Shown here piece after piece: positions 8,440-17,665 of a stretch of 64,000 nt of DNA. How positions within the stretch are numbered: position 1 is the first letter of the stretch; the number at the start of each line of letters is the position of its first letter. The notes below the pieces were generated by a model. That model did no database searches, was not told the origin of the DNA, and was given only the letters and a program-made list of their open reading frames with translations. The position numbers were made by a program, and so were the translations under genes. Source of the stretch: Vibrio europaeus (GTDB taxonomy: Bacteria; Pseudomonadota; Gammaproteobacteria; Enterobacterales; Vibrionaceae); NCBI RefSeq assembly GCF_001695575.1, contig NZ_LUAX01000001.1, positions 1,054,001-1,118,000 of the forward strand. Direction: 5' to 3'.

Positions 8440-10470
8440 TCAAACGACGTACTTGTGGAGCATCGCCTGTTGATGGCCTGCTATTTCAGCCACCTGTTCT
8501 GAGCTTTCAACCATAGACTCAAGCTGCAGCTTGGTATGCTCGGCCTGCTCTGAAACACGAGTAATAGATTCACTGACATGCGCCGTTGCGCGTTCTTGTT
8601 CTTCTGTTGCAACAGAGACTTGTTCAACGCGCGCTTTGATATGTTCAACTGCCGTTTCTATATCCGCAAACGTCGTTTTTACCAGTTCGCTCGATTCCAA
8701 GGCATTCGCCATTTCTTGTCTTGATTCTTCAACCGCCACACGAGAACGCTCTGCAGCCCCAACCAGTTGGTTCATACGATCTCGAATATTGGTTGTTTGA
8801 TTCGACGTATCGCTGGCCAATTTGCGCACCTCATCCGCAACGACGGCAAACCCTCTGCCTTGCTCTCCGGCACGGGCAGCCTCAATCGCCGCATTCAATG
8901 CCAACAAATTCGTGTTTTCTGCAATCCCTGATATCAAGTCGACCATTTCACGAATCTGCCTAACACGCTTATCTAGCTCAACCATTGAAGACTCATTCAT
9001 ATTCAATGTGTTTTCCAAAGCTTGTAAACGAGCTTGGTTCTCTTCTATCGCGTTTACGCCTTGGCTTGATAGTGCCACTGCAGATTTTGATTCTTCATAT
9101 GACTCGGTTGTAATGGTTGAAATTTCACGAATCGAAGCTTCTAGTTGGTTAACGGTGGTGACCATACTTGCCAAAGAATGATTTTGTTCACTTAAGCTTT
9201 TGTTTGATTGTTCCGCAGCCCCGTGACTAATTTCTGCGGTTTGATAAAGAGTTTCACAGTTACGCGTCACGGTCGAAATCGACTCGTTTGTTGACGCCAT
9301 CACTTGGCTAAGCTTTGAAGCAATCTCTTTCATCTCCAACGGACCGAGCAATTTCTCCTGACCAGTAAGATCGTGATTTGTCATCTTATTTAAGTTGCCT
9401 AAGATGTTGCTCAAACCTCGGTTGACCCAGTGTTTGAGAGAAAGCCAAGCAATCATTATGACAATAACCAACAGCACGCCACTAGCCAATAATACGACCG
9501 TTATTGTCTCCATGGTGTCAGTCACGACACTCTGGCTTTCATCAATCAATGCTTCCGCCGTCGACGAGATTTGGTTTAACGTTGCGATGACTTGATTTGC
9601 AGTGATGACAACTTGTTCTACCTGCTTAGACTGCGTCGTCACTAGTTGCAGTTTTGAAAGGATTTGCTCAACGATGCCATCTTTACCAAAGCCTGATAAC
9701 ACCATGTCGTAACCTGCAGTTAAGCTTGCAAAGTCAACAACGTCAGGGTGCCACTCTTTAAAATCATCGTAGGCTAAGTTCACCCCAGCTAAGCGATTTT
9801 TCATTTCACGATATTCATCTTTAGCTTTTGACAGATCAGATTGCATCATAAGCTGAACAAAGGAGCTTTCCATAGAGCTTACATTGGCGATGAATCGGTT
9901 AGCTGCATCAGCTGACTCAGGGTTGTCACCGACGAGGAAAGAGCTTATCCGATTCATTTCTGGCCCTACAGATCCAAGCCCATAACGAAAACCATCCATT
10001 TCTGCGTCAATTTTTTCCTGTCTAGTCAGGATATTTTGCTGAGTACTAATCACACTTGCACTCAAGGCGTTGAGCGATTGGATAGAAACCGAAAGCTGAT
10101 CGGTCTGCTGAGATGAAATGGTCTTACTCAAACTCGATGATACATATAGGACTTGGTTGGTAAGCTGCGCAATGTTCGACTCTAGTGAAACAATTTGTTG
10201 TCGGATACCCTCAAGCGTTTGGTTATCTCGAGTTTGGGTGACATAACTTAGCTGCTTTGCTTGCTCCAATATATTTTGAGTTAACTGTGCATTGGTCATC
10301 GCAAGTGGTAATGCTTGTTCAGATAAGCCAGAAAATTGTAAGTTAATTCGTTCTAAGCCCTTAATGCTCGTGACAGAAAGTAAAATCACCAGTAAGGTAA
10401 TCGTTATAAATACCGCACTGATTGTGTGTATCAGCGATAGTTTGAATTTGCCTTTTTTCAGCGTGTCCAT
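8440..10470 (-). CDS. Methyl-accepting chemotaxis protein with large periplasmic sensor domain
   Basis: 676 aa. A membrane segment at about residues 14-33 is followed by a helical periplasmic domain of about 280 residues, a second membrane segment near 320-342, a HAMP region and a cytoplasmic signalling domain with the conserved hairpin [35 protein letters not shown]. The protein senses an unknown ligand and controls CheA. No CheR-docking pentapeptide is seen at the C-terminus (ends HKYVV). The ligand domain looks helical-bundle-like, with no dCache or PAS motif that I recognise. Confidence 0.92.
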   Translation of the reverse strand: MDTLKKGKFKLSLIHTISAVFITITLLVILLSVTSIKGLERINLQFSGLSEQALPLAMTNAQLTQNILEQAKQLSYVTQTRDNQTLEGIRQQIVSLESNIAQLTNQVLYVSSSLSKTISSQQTDQLSVSIQSLNALSASVISTQQNILTRQEKIDAEMDGFRYGLGSVGPEMNRISSFLVGDNPESADAANRFIANVSSMESSFVQLMMQSDLSKAKDEYREMKNRLAGVNLAYDDFKEWHPDVVDFASLTAGYDMVLSGFGKDGIVEQILSKLQLVTTQSKQVEQVVITANQVIATLNQISSTAEALIDESQSVVTDTMETITVVLLASGVLLVIVIMIAWLSLKHWVNRGLSNILGNLNKMTNHDLTGQEKLLGPLEMKEIASKLSQVMASTNESISTVTRNCETLYQTAEISHGAAEQSNKSLSEQNHSLASMVTTVNQLEASIREISTITTESYEESKSAVALSSQGVNAIEENQARLQALENTLNMNESSMVELDKRVRQIREMVDLISGIAENTNLLALNAAIEAARAGEQGRGFAVVADEVRKLASDTSNQTTNIRDRMNQLVGAAERSRVAVEESRQEMANALESSELVKTTFADIETAVEHIKARVEQVSVATEEQERATAHVSESITRVSEQAEHTKLQLESMVESSEQVAEIAGHQQAMLHKYVV

Positions 10471-10555
10471 TTGGAAATAAGGTCCTAGTACTAAAGTTTA
10501 CAGTGAGGCATATTATGTCTGTATTGTTACGCTTAGATTTCACCAAAGGTTATTA

Positions 10556-11071
10556 ATGAAGCATATAGTTTTTAGTGCGAGTCACTTCAAAACCGTTTTT
10601 TTATGCCTGGCCATAGCGGGATGCAGTAGCCAACCCGATCCTGAATTTAGCGCACAGAACAGCGCAGTGCTGTCCGCACAGGAAGAGATCACAAAAGATT
10701 CATTATTGGGTGTTTATAAGACGTGGAAAGGAGCACCCTACCGCTTAGGTGGGACAACGTTAAGTGGCGTCGATTGTTCTGCGTTTGTTCAAACCACCTA
10801 CAAAGATGCGCTTGGATTGCAATTGCCGCGCACAACATTAGCGCAAGTTAAGTTAGGTAAAGAAATAGATTACTCAGATGCGCATGTGGGTGACTTAGTC
10901 TTTTTTAGAACAGCTCCGAAAGTGAGGCATGTAGGCGTGTATATAGGTAACAAGCAGTTTATGCATGCGTCTACATCGAAAGGGGTAATTATTTCGAGAT
11001 TAGATAACCCATATTGGGCCTCAAAATACTGGCATTTCAGGCGAGTGGCCTACTCGCCTGAAATGAATTGA
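10556..11071 (+). CDS. NlpC/P60-family lipoprotein peptidase (Spr/MepS-like)
   Basis: 171 aa. Lipoprotein signal with lipobox LAIAGC at residues about 17-22, then an NlpC/P60 domain: catalytic Cys in GVDCSAFVQ, His in RHVGVYIG and the third polar residue in FMHASTSKG. Such enzymes cut peptide crosslinks of peptidoglycan in the periplasm; size and layout resemble MepS/Spr and YafL. ATG preceded by AAAGGT. Single gene; it overlaps nothing and ends 5 nt before a convergent gene. Confidence 0.9.
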   Translation: MKHIVFSASHFKTVFLCLAIAGCSSQPDPEFSAQNSAVLSAQEEITKDSLLGVYKTWKGAPYRLGGTTLSGVDCSAFVQTTYKDALGLQLPRTTLAQVKLGKEIDYSDAHVGDLVFFRTAPKVRHVGVYIGNKQFMHASTSKGVIISRLDNPYWASKYWHFRRVAYSPEMN

Positions 11072-11075
11072 ATCA

Positions 11076-11420
11076 TTAATCGTATTTAGCAACCGCTGAG
11101 TCGAATAAATTCTTAACTAGAGCGATATACTCATCCAAAAAGCCAATCTGCTCATTGGTCGCTGGTTTTGCCCAAACACCAGCAAGCACTTCACCTAAGT
11201 CTTCAACGACTGAGTCTGCCTCTTTTAGCAGTTGGAAGCGAACACTAGAGTGCAATTCTGGGTTTTGCTCAAAGATCGCCATAATATTGCTCGCGACCAT
11301 ATCAGTAACGACATCTTCCACGCTTTCTGTCCCGATATCGCCATCTTCCGATGCGAAGACATCCAGATTAAAAGCCAAATGCTCAATTAAAGCCAAGTAA
11401 CCATCGGTTTCAACAACCAC
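11076..11420 (-). CDS. Small conserved protein, DUF3802-like
   Basis: 114 aa acidic soluble protein starting with GTG, chosen because GGAG lies 7 nt upstream and no in-frame ATG occurs near. The opening MVVETDGYLALIEHLAFNLDVFAS and the acidic helical character match what I recall of DUF3802 in vibrios. No signal peptide or catalytic motif. Function unknown. Convergent with the NlpC/P60 gene with almost no gap. Confidence 0.75.
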   Translation of the reverse strand: MVVETDGYLALIEHLAFNLDVFASEDGDIGTESVEDVVTDMVASNIMAIFEQNPELHSSVRFQLLKEADSVVEDLGEVLAGVWAKPATNEQIGFLDEYIALVKNLFDSAVAKYD

Positions 11421-11760
11421 AGCCCATCTCCGTTATAAATTATGTCGCTGACTAACATCTTAATACTAAGTCATATCAATCGATATATACAACCAAAGTC
11501 GAATAGGTTGCTGACTTCCTGCACAAATTCAGCAAAACACCTTCGTTAAAACTAGCATAGGTTCAAGCTTATTGGCGTTATAAATGACTCAACAAGTATA
11601 ATCTCGCGCAAAGTAGTGAACTCTTAGTGGAGCAAGCTCACATTTTTACGTTGATGGTTGTTAATACGTCTAAATGATTGAATTTTTTGCACTATGAATC
11701 AGTATTCATTCCAAGCTTCTTCTACACTATTAGCAAAGCAACGAATTTCTAGGATGATTT
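11421..11760. other. 340-bp intergenic region between divergent genes
   Basis: AT-rich stretch between the divergent DUF3802-like and phosphotransferase genes. I see no convincing open reading frame or hairpin terminator. It must hold the promoters of both flanking genes, but no clear -35/-10 pair stands out. Confidence 0.4.
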
Positions 11761-12627
11761 ATGTGGCAGGCCATTTCTAAGCAGCTATCCGAAACCTTGA
11801 TGTTTTCTTATGACATTGTAGAGAAAGAAAAAGTTCAAGGTGGTGATATTAGTGATTGCTATATGGTTTCAGACGGTGAGCAACGCTACTTTGTAAAACT
11901 TAACAAGCGAGATTTTTTGCCTAAGTTTGATATAGAAGCGGAAAATATCCGTATATTGCGTGAAAGTAATACTGTCTTTGTCCCAGAGTTGATCCTGACC
12001 GGAAAGTCCAAAGAACACTCGTTTATCATTCTCAACTATTTACCTACCAAACCTCTCGACGATAGTAAGAATAGTTATGCCTTTGGCCAACAATTGGCTC
12101 GCTTGCATCAGTGGGGCGAGCAAAAAGAGTATGGTTTTGACCAGGACAACTATATCGGTGCTACCCTCCAGCCCAACAAGTGGAGCCGAAAGTGGTCTCG
12201 ATTCTTCTCAGAGCAAAGAATCGGTTGGCAACTTCAGTTACTTAGAGAAAAAGGCATCAATCTCGTCGATATCAATGAGTTTACCCAACTAGTCCATGAC
12301 AGATTAGCCAATCACCAGCCTAAGCCTTCATTACTCCATGGCGATTTATGGCATGGCAATGCAGCCAATTCTGTATTCGGCCCAATTTGTTATGACCCAG
12401 CGTGCTATTGGGGAGATCGTGAGTGTGACATTGCAATGACCGAATTATTTGAAGGCTTCCAACCGGAGTTTTATCAAGGTTATGAAAGTGTCGCTCCTTT
12501 AGACTTTAGCTACAGCGAACGAAAAGACATCTATAACCTTTACCATGTGCTCAATCATTACAATCAATTTGGTGGTCACTACTTGGATCAATCAGAGAAA
12601 CTAATAAAACAGATACTTTCATATTAA
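11761..12627 (+). CDS. Fructosamine-kinase / aminoglycoside-phosphotransferase-fold kinase (YniA-like)
   Basis: 288 aa, ATG preceded by AGGATGATTT. Kinase-like fold: nucleotide-binding lysine in YFVKLNKRDF, the catalytic loop SLLHGDLWHGNAA (about residues 195-207) and the metal-binding ICYDPACYWGDRECDIAM. This pattern is typical of the fructosamine kinase family (E. coli YniA), which phosphorylates ketosamines and may start repair of glycated protein. The sugar substrate in bacteria is not settled. Stand-alone gene. Confidence 0.87.
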   Translation: MWQAISKQLSETLMFSYDIVEKEKVQGGDISDCYMVSDGEQRYFVKLNKRDFLPKFDIEAENIRILRESNTVFVPELILTGKSKEHSFIILNYLPTKPLDDSKNSYAFGQQLARLHQWGEQKEYGFDQDNYIGATLQPNKWSRKWSRFFSEQRIGWQLQLLREKGINLVDINEFTQLVHDRLANHQPKPSLLHGDLWHGNAANSVFGPICYDPACYWGDRECDIAMTELFEGFQPEFYQGYESVAPLDFSYSERKDIYNLYHVLNHYNQFGGHYLDQSEKLIKQILSY

Positions 12628-12689
12628 ATAAAAATATTTCAATATTTACAATTAGTTACCTTCGTTTAATTTATTCGTTGTCAAATATT

Positions 12690-12830
12690 TTCACTATCAA
12701 TAGTGAAGCTTAGGGCAACGAATTTTTGTTTTCCTTACCTGAGTCAAACTTTGTACTTAATTCAGACCTAACAGAAACTTATCCGCTTAAGATTAAAGTG
12801 TCTACAGGGGCTCTCCTTTCTTATAAGGAG
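12690..12830 (+). other. Two short hairpins in the leader of the CPXCG gene
   Basis: A 7-bp stem TTCACTA / TAGTGAA (12690-12707) and a 6-bp stem CTCCTT / AAGGAG (12813-12830) lie in the 246-bp region before the CPXCG gene. The second would hide a GGAG that resembles a ribosome binding site. No known riboswitch class is recognised. Confidence 0.3.
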
Positions 12831-12873
12831 GCAGTTAGGCACTGGTTTTCGATGAGTTGTAAGGAAAGAAGTT

Positions 12874-13077
12874 ATGCGAAAATATACAGAGAAGATGGTT
12901 TCATGCCCTCACTGCGGACATTCAATTGGAATTACATTAGATGCTTCAAACGGTAGCCAGAATTTCTACGATGACTGCCCAGCGTGTTGTCACGCAATTC
13001 ACTTAAGTATGACGGTTGACGAGCAGATGGATAAAATCGAACTCCTCGTGGATGCCGATGACGAACAGATTTTTTAA
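12874..13077 (+). CDS. CPXCG-motif cysteine-rich small protein
   Basis: 67 aa. Two zinc-knuckle-like CxxC pairs, CPHCGH and CPACCH, separated by ITLDASNGSQNFYDD, then an acidic tail ending VDADDEQIF. This matches the CPXCG family found in vibrios and relatives; it is probably a metal-binding ribbon, function unknown. Start supported by AAGGAAAGAAGTT. A second frame stays open through its upstream region and first 80 nt. Ends at a strong terminator. Confidence 0.88.
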   Translation: MRKYTEKMVSCPHCGHSIGITLDASNGSQNFYDDCPACCHAIHLSMTVDEQMDKIELLVDADDEQIF

Positions 13078-13102
13078 AAAAGCGCCTTACGGCGCTTTTT
13101 TT
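13076..13102. terminator. Bidirectional terminator
   Basis: AAAAAAGCGCC / GGCGCTTTTTT with a TTAC loop, between the convergent CPXCG and riboflavin synthase genes. Confidence 0.9.
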
Positions 13103-13122
13103 ATATCGATCTGGTAAGAGTA

Positions 13123-13731
13123 TCAAGCTCTAGTTGCTAATACTCGCTCTACAGTATCAACGATTGCTTGAGTTTGAGGATCAACTTCAACATTAATCTT
13201 ATCCCCAATTTTTCGTTGACCAAACAGTGTTCTTTCTAACGTTTCTGGAATTAGGTGAACCGAGAAACGGTTCTCTTCAACTTCACCAATGGTTAAAGAA
13301 CATCCATCTAGACCTATGTAGCCTTTGGCTAGCACATATTTGATCATTTCAGTTGGGATACTAAACCAAATAGTTCGGTTGTTAGGCGTATCAATAACGT
13401 CAACGACCTCTCCCATTAGCGAGATATGCCCAGACATAGAGTGCCCGCCAATCTCATCACCAAATTTGGCCGCTCGCTCAATGTTTACCGACGCCCCGAC
13501 TTCGAGTTCTCCGAGATTGGTCAGCGCTAATGTTGCCTGCATAAGATCAAAGTCGATCAAATCACCATTAATCTTGGTTACTGTAAGGCAACAACCATTG
13601 TGAGCAACTGAAGCACCGATGGTTAATCCCTCACCCATTTCTTTCGTTAGCTTAACTGTGTGAGTCTGAAATTTTTCTTTTTTCTCTATGGCAACGACTT
13701 CCGCCATTCCCTGAACAATTCCTGTGAACAT
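13123..13731 (-). CDS. ribE: Riboflavin synthase alpha chain
   Basis: 202 aa beginning MFTGIVQG, the invariant family start. Two homologous lumazine-binding barrels: the first contains NGCCLTVT, the second LDGCSLTIGEV. It converts two 6,7-dimethyl-8-ribityllumazine molecules to riboflavin. Divergent from norM, the same arrangement as E. coli ribC-mdtK. No FMN riboswitch was recognised in the 150-bp gap. Vibrios often have another synthase in their main rib operon; that cannot be judged here. Confidence 0.95.
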   Translation of the reverse strand: MFTGIVQGMAEVVAIEKKEKFQTHTVKLTKEMGEGLTIGASVAHNGCCLTVTKINGDLIDFDLMQATLALTNLGELEVGASVNIERAAKFGDEIGGHSMSGHISLMGEVVDVIDTPNNRTIWFSIPTEMIKYVLAKGYIGLDGCSLTIGEVEENRFSVHLIPETLERTLFGQRKIGDKINVEVDPQTQAIVDTVERVLATRA

Positions 13732-13883
13732 CAATCATTTCCGCGAGTTTTTGATGGTGCTTAGTGTGACATTTCTTTATCATCACGCACAATCATTTTC
13801 TCTCTTGTTCGCGCGTTTTCAATCACAAAGGATTTTCATTCGAACAGCTTGTCATTATTACTATTTAGTTTTGGAGTTCCCCT

Positions 13884-15254
13884 TTGCATCGCTATAAAAC
13901 AGAAGCCAATACACTAATAAAATTAGCGACCCCAGTACTTATCGCTTCAGTAGCGCAAACAGGCATGGGCTTCGTCGACACAGTAATGGCCGGCGGCGTG
14001 AGTGCAACCGATATGGCCGCCGTTTCGATTGCTGCAAGCATTTGGCTGCCTTCTATCTTATTTGGGGTCGGGCTATTAATGGCGTTGGTGCCCGTTGTTG
14101 CCCAGCTTAATGGTTCTGGTAGGCAACATAAAGTGCCATTTGAGATTCAACAAGGGATCGCAATGGCTTTGCTTATTTCGGTGCCTATTGGCGCGGTATT
14201 ACTGCAAACCAAATCCATTTTAGGCTTGATGGACGTTGAGCCATTAATGGGTCAGAAAACCATTGGCTACATGCACGCCGTGATCTTCGCAGTACCTGCC
14301 TTTTTGCTATTTCAAGCTTTGCGCAGCTTAACCGACGGTATGTCACTAACCAAACCCGCGATGGTGATTGGGTTTATTGGTCTTTTGCTTAATATCCCTC
14401 TCAACTGGATCTTCGTATACGGCAAATTTGGTGCGCCTGCATTAGGCGGTGTTGGCTGTGGTATCGCAACCGCTATTGTTTATTGGGTAATGTTCGCGAT
14501 GTTACTGTTTTATGTCATGACATCCGAACGTCTTGCTAAAGTAAAAGTATTTGAGCGATTCCATAAACCAGACATTAAAGCTCTGATTCGTTTGTTTAAG
14601 CTTGGATTCCCAGTCGCAGCCGCGATGTTTTTCGAAGTGACCCTATTTGCGGTTGTCGCTCTGCTTGTTGCACCACTGGGGCCATTGGTGGTTGCAGCGC
14701 ATCAGGTTGCGATAAACTTTTCATCCTTGGTGTTCATGTTACCAATGAGTGTTGGTGCTGCCACCAGCATTCGTGTCGGGCACCGCCTTGGTGAAGCAAA
14801 CGTAGAAGGCGCAACAATTGCTTCAAGGGTCGGTCTGCTAGTTGCAGTCGCATTAGCTCTATTCACCGCCCTACTAACTGTACTGTTTAGGGAGCAAGTC
14901 GCTCTACTATACACGGATAACAAAGCCGTCATTGAGTTAGCTCTTCAGCTTCTTCTATTAGCAGCCGTTTATCAGGTGACGGATGCCGTGCAAGTTGTCG
15001 CGGCAGGCGCGCTGCGTGGATATAAAGACATGGCTGCGATATTCAATCGTACTTTCATTGCCTACTGGATTCTTGGCTTACCGCTTGGCTATATCCTTGC
15101 GATGACAGATTGGATTGTTGAACCAATGGGCGCTCACGGATTCTGGATGGGCTTTATAATTGGTCTCTCCGCAGCAGCAATTATGCTTGGTATTCGTTTA
15201 CGCTGGATGCACAGGCTAAGTGATGAAGTTCAACTTGAGCTAGCGTCAAAATAA
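13884..15254 (+). CDS. norM: MATE-family multidrug/Na+ antiporter NorM
   Basis: 456 aa, same length as I recall for V. parahaemolyticus NorM. Twelve membrane segments; MATE hallmarks TPVLIASVAQTGMGFVDTVMAG near the N-terminus and the related repeat around residue 240 onward (GFPVAAAMFFEVTLFAVVALLV). It starts at a TTG that encodes the conserved MHRYK and has GGAG 8 nt upstream. The protein exports cationic drugs and dyes in exchange for sodium or protons. Confidence 0.95.
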   Translation: MHRYKTEANTLIKLATPVLIASVAQTGMGFVDTVMAGGVSATDMAAVSIAASIWLPSILFGVGLLMALVPVVAQLNGSGRQHKVPFEIQQGIAMALLISVPIGAVLLQTKSILGLMDVEPLMGQKTIGYMHAVIFAVPAFLLFQALRSLTDGMSLTKPAMVIGFIGLLLNIPLNWIFVYGKFGAPALGGVGCGIATAIVYWVMFAMLLFYVMTSERLAKVKVFERFHKPDIKALIRLFKLGFPVAAAMFFEVTLFAVVALLVAPLGPLVVAAHQVAINFSSLVFMLPMSVGAATSIRVGHRLGEANVEGATIASRVGLLVAVALALFTALLTVLFREQVALLYTDNKAVIELALQLLLLAAVYQVTDAVQVVAAGALRGYKDMAAIFNRTFIAYWILGLPLGYILAMTDWIVEPMGAHGFWMGFIIGLSAAAIMLGIRLRWMHRLSDEVQLELASK

Positions 15255-15261
15255 AACAAGC

Positions 15262-15284
15262 AAAGGCCCACATAATGGGCCTTT
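15262..15284. terminator. Terminator between norM and the ligase gene
   Basis: AAAGGCCCA / TGGGCCTTT stem with a 5-nt loop between convergent genes, with moderate T content on both sides. Confidence 0.8.
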
Positions 15285-15315
15285 GATTTATCTGATGTTC
15301 GCTTTGTTGGCTTAA

Positions 15316-16167
15316 CTACTCTGGACGCTCTCTCATATATCTCGCAAATCGAGGAAGACCACTACTGTTGTAGCCGTTATAGCGGAAAGTGATTTTTGAA
15401 CCAATCTCAGGTGGATTCATTCTTTGCACATCACTAAAGCCACTGCCTATATAGAACTGCTCTCCTGATTCGAGCTGTACAAGTAAAGCCCCCATCTGTC
15501 CTTTATATTTGCCATTGCCAACTTTATAACCAATAACGAGCGCTTCCGCATCCTGATGCTTTTTCAGTTTTAATAAATCGCTACTACGACCTGCTTGATA
15601 TCGGCTACAGATCTTTCGAAGCATCAGCCCTTCACCTTTTGAGCTATCGACAGAATCCAGATAACTAAACAGCTCTCGCTCATCCTCAATCGGCGTGTGT
15701 TCGATGTAACGAATATGATCGCGTTGAAGTGAGTTAACTAAATGCACCAGATTGAAGTAGCGCTTCTTATAGTCACCAGCAGAGTGCGGAACATCAAACA
15801 GCATAAACTTGATCTTTTTCCAACCGGCATCGTTGGGAACCTTATCTAAGACTGTTTGCTGAACTAAATGAAAATTCCCGCGCCCCGCCCACAACTCTCC
15901 CTCAAGTGGGTAATCTGGCAACGGCTCTGTAAACCAGTGCGGGGCTGATATCGGATTCCCATTTCGCGTAATAAGCCGATTTCCATTCCAAATCGCACGA
16001 ATCCCGTCTAGCTTTTCACTTTTCCAGTAATCTGAAACGTCTATGTTTGCCTCATATGATGCGGCAAGCGTTACTGGTAAAAACTCCGCAGCGACGTCTC
16101 TTGCTTGCGCTGTTCCCATCATCGCAGACATTACACTTACAGCGACTAGCGACAGTCTGATATTCAT
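15316..16167 (-). CDS. Exported ATP-dependent DNA ligase (LigE-type minimal ligase)
   Basis: 283 aa from the ATG at 16167, preceded by GGGTGAT. An N-terminal signal peptide (ending GTAQA) is followed by the adenylation domain with nucleophile motif EKLDGIRA, motif III LEGELWAG, motif IV GEGLMLR and motif V LLKLKK, and an OB-fold ending near FRYNGYNSSGLPRFARY. It lacks extra domains, as in the minimal periplasmic LigE ligases linked to DNA uptake and extracellular DNA in naturally competent bacteria. The periplasmic location is inferred from the signal peptide. Confidence 0.9.
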   Translation of the reverse strand: MNIRLSLVAVSVMSAMMGTAQARDVAAEFLPVTLAASYEANIDVSDYWKSEKLDGIRAIWNGNRLITRNGNPISAPHWFTEPLPDYPLEGELWAGRGNFHLVQQTVLDKVPNDAGWKKIKFMLFDVPHSAGDYKKRYFNLVHLVNSLQRDHIRYIEHTPIEDERELFSYLDSVDSSKGEGLMLRKICSRYQAGRSSDLLKLKKHQDAEALVIGYKVGNGKYKGQMGALLVQLESGEQFYIGSGFSDVQRMNPPEIGSKITFRYNGYNSSGLPRFARYMRERPE

Positions 16168-16337
16168 ATCAATCACCCATAATCAACAATGGATAAATAT
16201 TTACCGATATGCAGTATAACGAGCAAGAATAGCAACTGACCCGTACGAGCGACCTCTAACTGTGAGTTAAATAATGAAACACGTTATTACATTGGAAAAT
16301 GACCAACTTACCACTTACTTCACCTTAATTTTATTGA

Positions 16338-16374
16338 TTGTCAAAATGAGATTATGAGTTTCTCATTTTGAGAA
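16338..16374 (+). promoter_or_regulatory. Two SypG-type enhancer sites upstream of sypA
   Basis: A perfect palindrome TTCTCATTTTGAGAA at 16360-16374 and a related copy TTGTCAAAATGAGAT at 16338-16352. Centres are 22 bp apart, two helical turns, so activators would sit on the same face. They fit the published V. fischeri SypG site TTCTCANNNTG as I recall it. They lie 50-85 bp upstream of the -24 element, normal for a sigma-54 enhancer. Confidence 0.8.
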
Positions 16375-16422
16375 AAGCTCATGAAAAACCCATAAGCAAT
16401 TGAATTTTATCAAATTAAAATC

Positions 16423-16438
16423 TGGCACATTATCTGCT
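16423..16438 (+). promoter_or_regulatory. Sigma-54 promoter of sypA
   Basis: TGGCACA-N4-CTGCT keeps the invariant GG and GC at -24/-12 spacing. It drives sypA through sypH and would need RpoN and SypG. Confidence 0.85.
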
Positions 16439-16471
16439 CTAACTATATCAACACACTGAGGAGATAAGATT

Positions 16472-16792
16472 ATGGAACTTCGTAAAATTGAAACTAACGA
16501 TACAATCGTAACTTGGGTAATTAACGGCAATCTAGATGCAGACGGTAGCCGACATGCCCAGCCACACATCGACGAGATTCTTGCGGAGAACTCTTCTCGT
16601 GAAATTGAAATCGACTTCAGCCAAGTGCAGTTTCTCGATTCTTCTGGCGTAGGTGCTATCGTTTATCTATACAAACGTCTTGTAGAACGTCAGCGCAACA
16701 TGCGTATCGAGAACGTCTCTGGTCAACCGCTAGAGATTATGAACTTGCTCCGAATTAACCAAGCTATACCGGTTAATTCCCATACTCATTAA
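16472..16792 (+). CDS. sypA: STAS-domain biofilm regulator SypA
   Basis: 106 aa single STAS domain. The anti-sigma-antagonist phosphorylation motif FLDSSGVGAIVYLYK places the candidate phospho-serine at 57 (or 58). In V. fischeri unphosphorylated SypA is required for Syp-dependent biofilm, and SypE controls its phosphorylation. First gene of the syp locus, 34 nt downstream of the sigma-54 -12 element, with ribosome binding site GAGGAGATAAGATT. No SypE-like kinase/phosphatase is encoded in this locus, so the modifying enzyme must be elsewhere or absent. Confidence 0.92.
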   Translation: MELRKIETNDTIVTWVINGNLDADGSRHAQPHIDEILAENSSREIEIDFSQVQFLDSSGVGAIVYLYKRLVERQRNMRIENVSGQPLEIMNLLRINQAIPVNSHTH

Positions 16793-16825
16793 TAAAAATA
16801 ATAAACACTAACAAAGGACGTTGGC

Positions 16826-17665
16826 ATGAACTTTTCTATCAAACACATAGCCCTAGCTGTATCTATTGCATCCGTTATTGGATGTTCTAGCTACCCAGAA
16901 GAAGGGCGTGGCGGAATGGGTGAAGATTACATTCAATCCAATTTCACTCCGGTTATGCCGGATGAGCCACTGGGCCCAGAGCATGGCCTACGCTTTGACT
17001 GGCAACTCACCAAACTTCATCTAGATTCGCTGATTCGAGAAGGCGCTCGTTGGTGTTTTCCAGCCGCTGTTGTGCAAGCGCTTGAAAAACAAAACCGAAT
17101 AGCCCGCGAGCTGGAAGGCGGTCTCCTGTTAGATGCAGCCAATGACATCGTTATTCAGCGCAAGCGACTCAATGAGCTTGAGCTGCAACTCGACTACGTT
17201 ACCTCGCAAGCCAAATGTGTACCGCCCATGGATGAAAACGCATTCCAACAACGTTTGGCGCTGATAGACAAGTTGTACAACCTGCTTAATGTCGACAACC
17301 AATTCGCATTCAATTCAACGGAAGTGAACCCTAAGTACATGGGACACTTGGCACGCGCAGCGAACATTCTGAATGAAAACAATAGCCTCAATCTTAAAGT
17401 CACTGGTCATGCAGATTCTGTTGGCGATGTTCAATACAACCAAAAACTAGCCATGGGTCGAGCTAAACAAGTGAAACGTTACCTGATCATCTTTGGATTA
17501 AACCCATCAAGAGTTGAGACTCAATCCGTTGGTGACACGCTTCCTCTCTATGATGGCGAGTCAGAAGGTGTACGCCTAACCAACCGCCGAGTAAGTATTG
17601 AAGTGGTTGATACACAAGAACAAGCTGAGCAGCGTTTGCAAGGAGGTTACAATGAAATGGACTAA
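16826..17665 (+). CDS. sypB: OmpA-family lipoprotein SypB
   Basis: 279 aa. Lipoprotein signal peptide with lipobox VIGC, a central helical region and a C-terminal OmpA/MotB-type peptidoglycan-binding domain (LKVTGHADSVGDVQYNQKLAMGRAKQVKRYL ... GVRLTNRRVSIEV). It likely anchors the export apparatus to peptidoglycan. Ribosome binding site AAAGGACG. Its last 14 nt overlap sypC, whose ribosome binding site lies inside sypB. Confidence 0.92.
   Translation: MNFSIKHIALAVSIASVIGCSSYPEEGRGGMGEDYIQSNFTPVMPDEPLGPEHGLRFDWQLTKLHLDSLIREGARWCFPAAVVQALEKQNRIARELEGGLLLDAANDIVIQRKRLNELELQLDYVTSQAKCVPPMDENAFQQRLALIDKLYNLLNVDNQFAFNSTEVNPKYMGHLARAANILNENNSLNLKVTGHADSVGDVQYNQKLAMGRAKQVKRYLIIFGLNPSRVETQSVGDTLPLYDGESEGVRLTNRRVSIEVVDTQEQAEQRLQGGYNEMD

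Larger units (their letters stand above)
16168..16471. other. Regulatory region between ligE and sypA
   Basis: About 300 bp without a gene. Its left half holds the ligase promoter; its right half contains two SypG-like enhancer sites and a sigma-54 promoter (listed separately). Confidence 0.7.
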
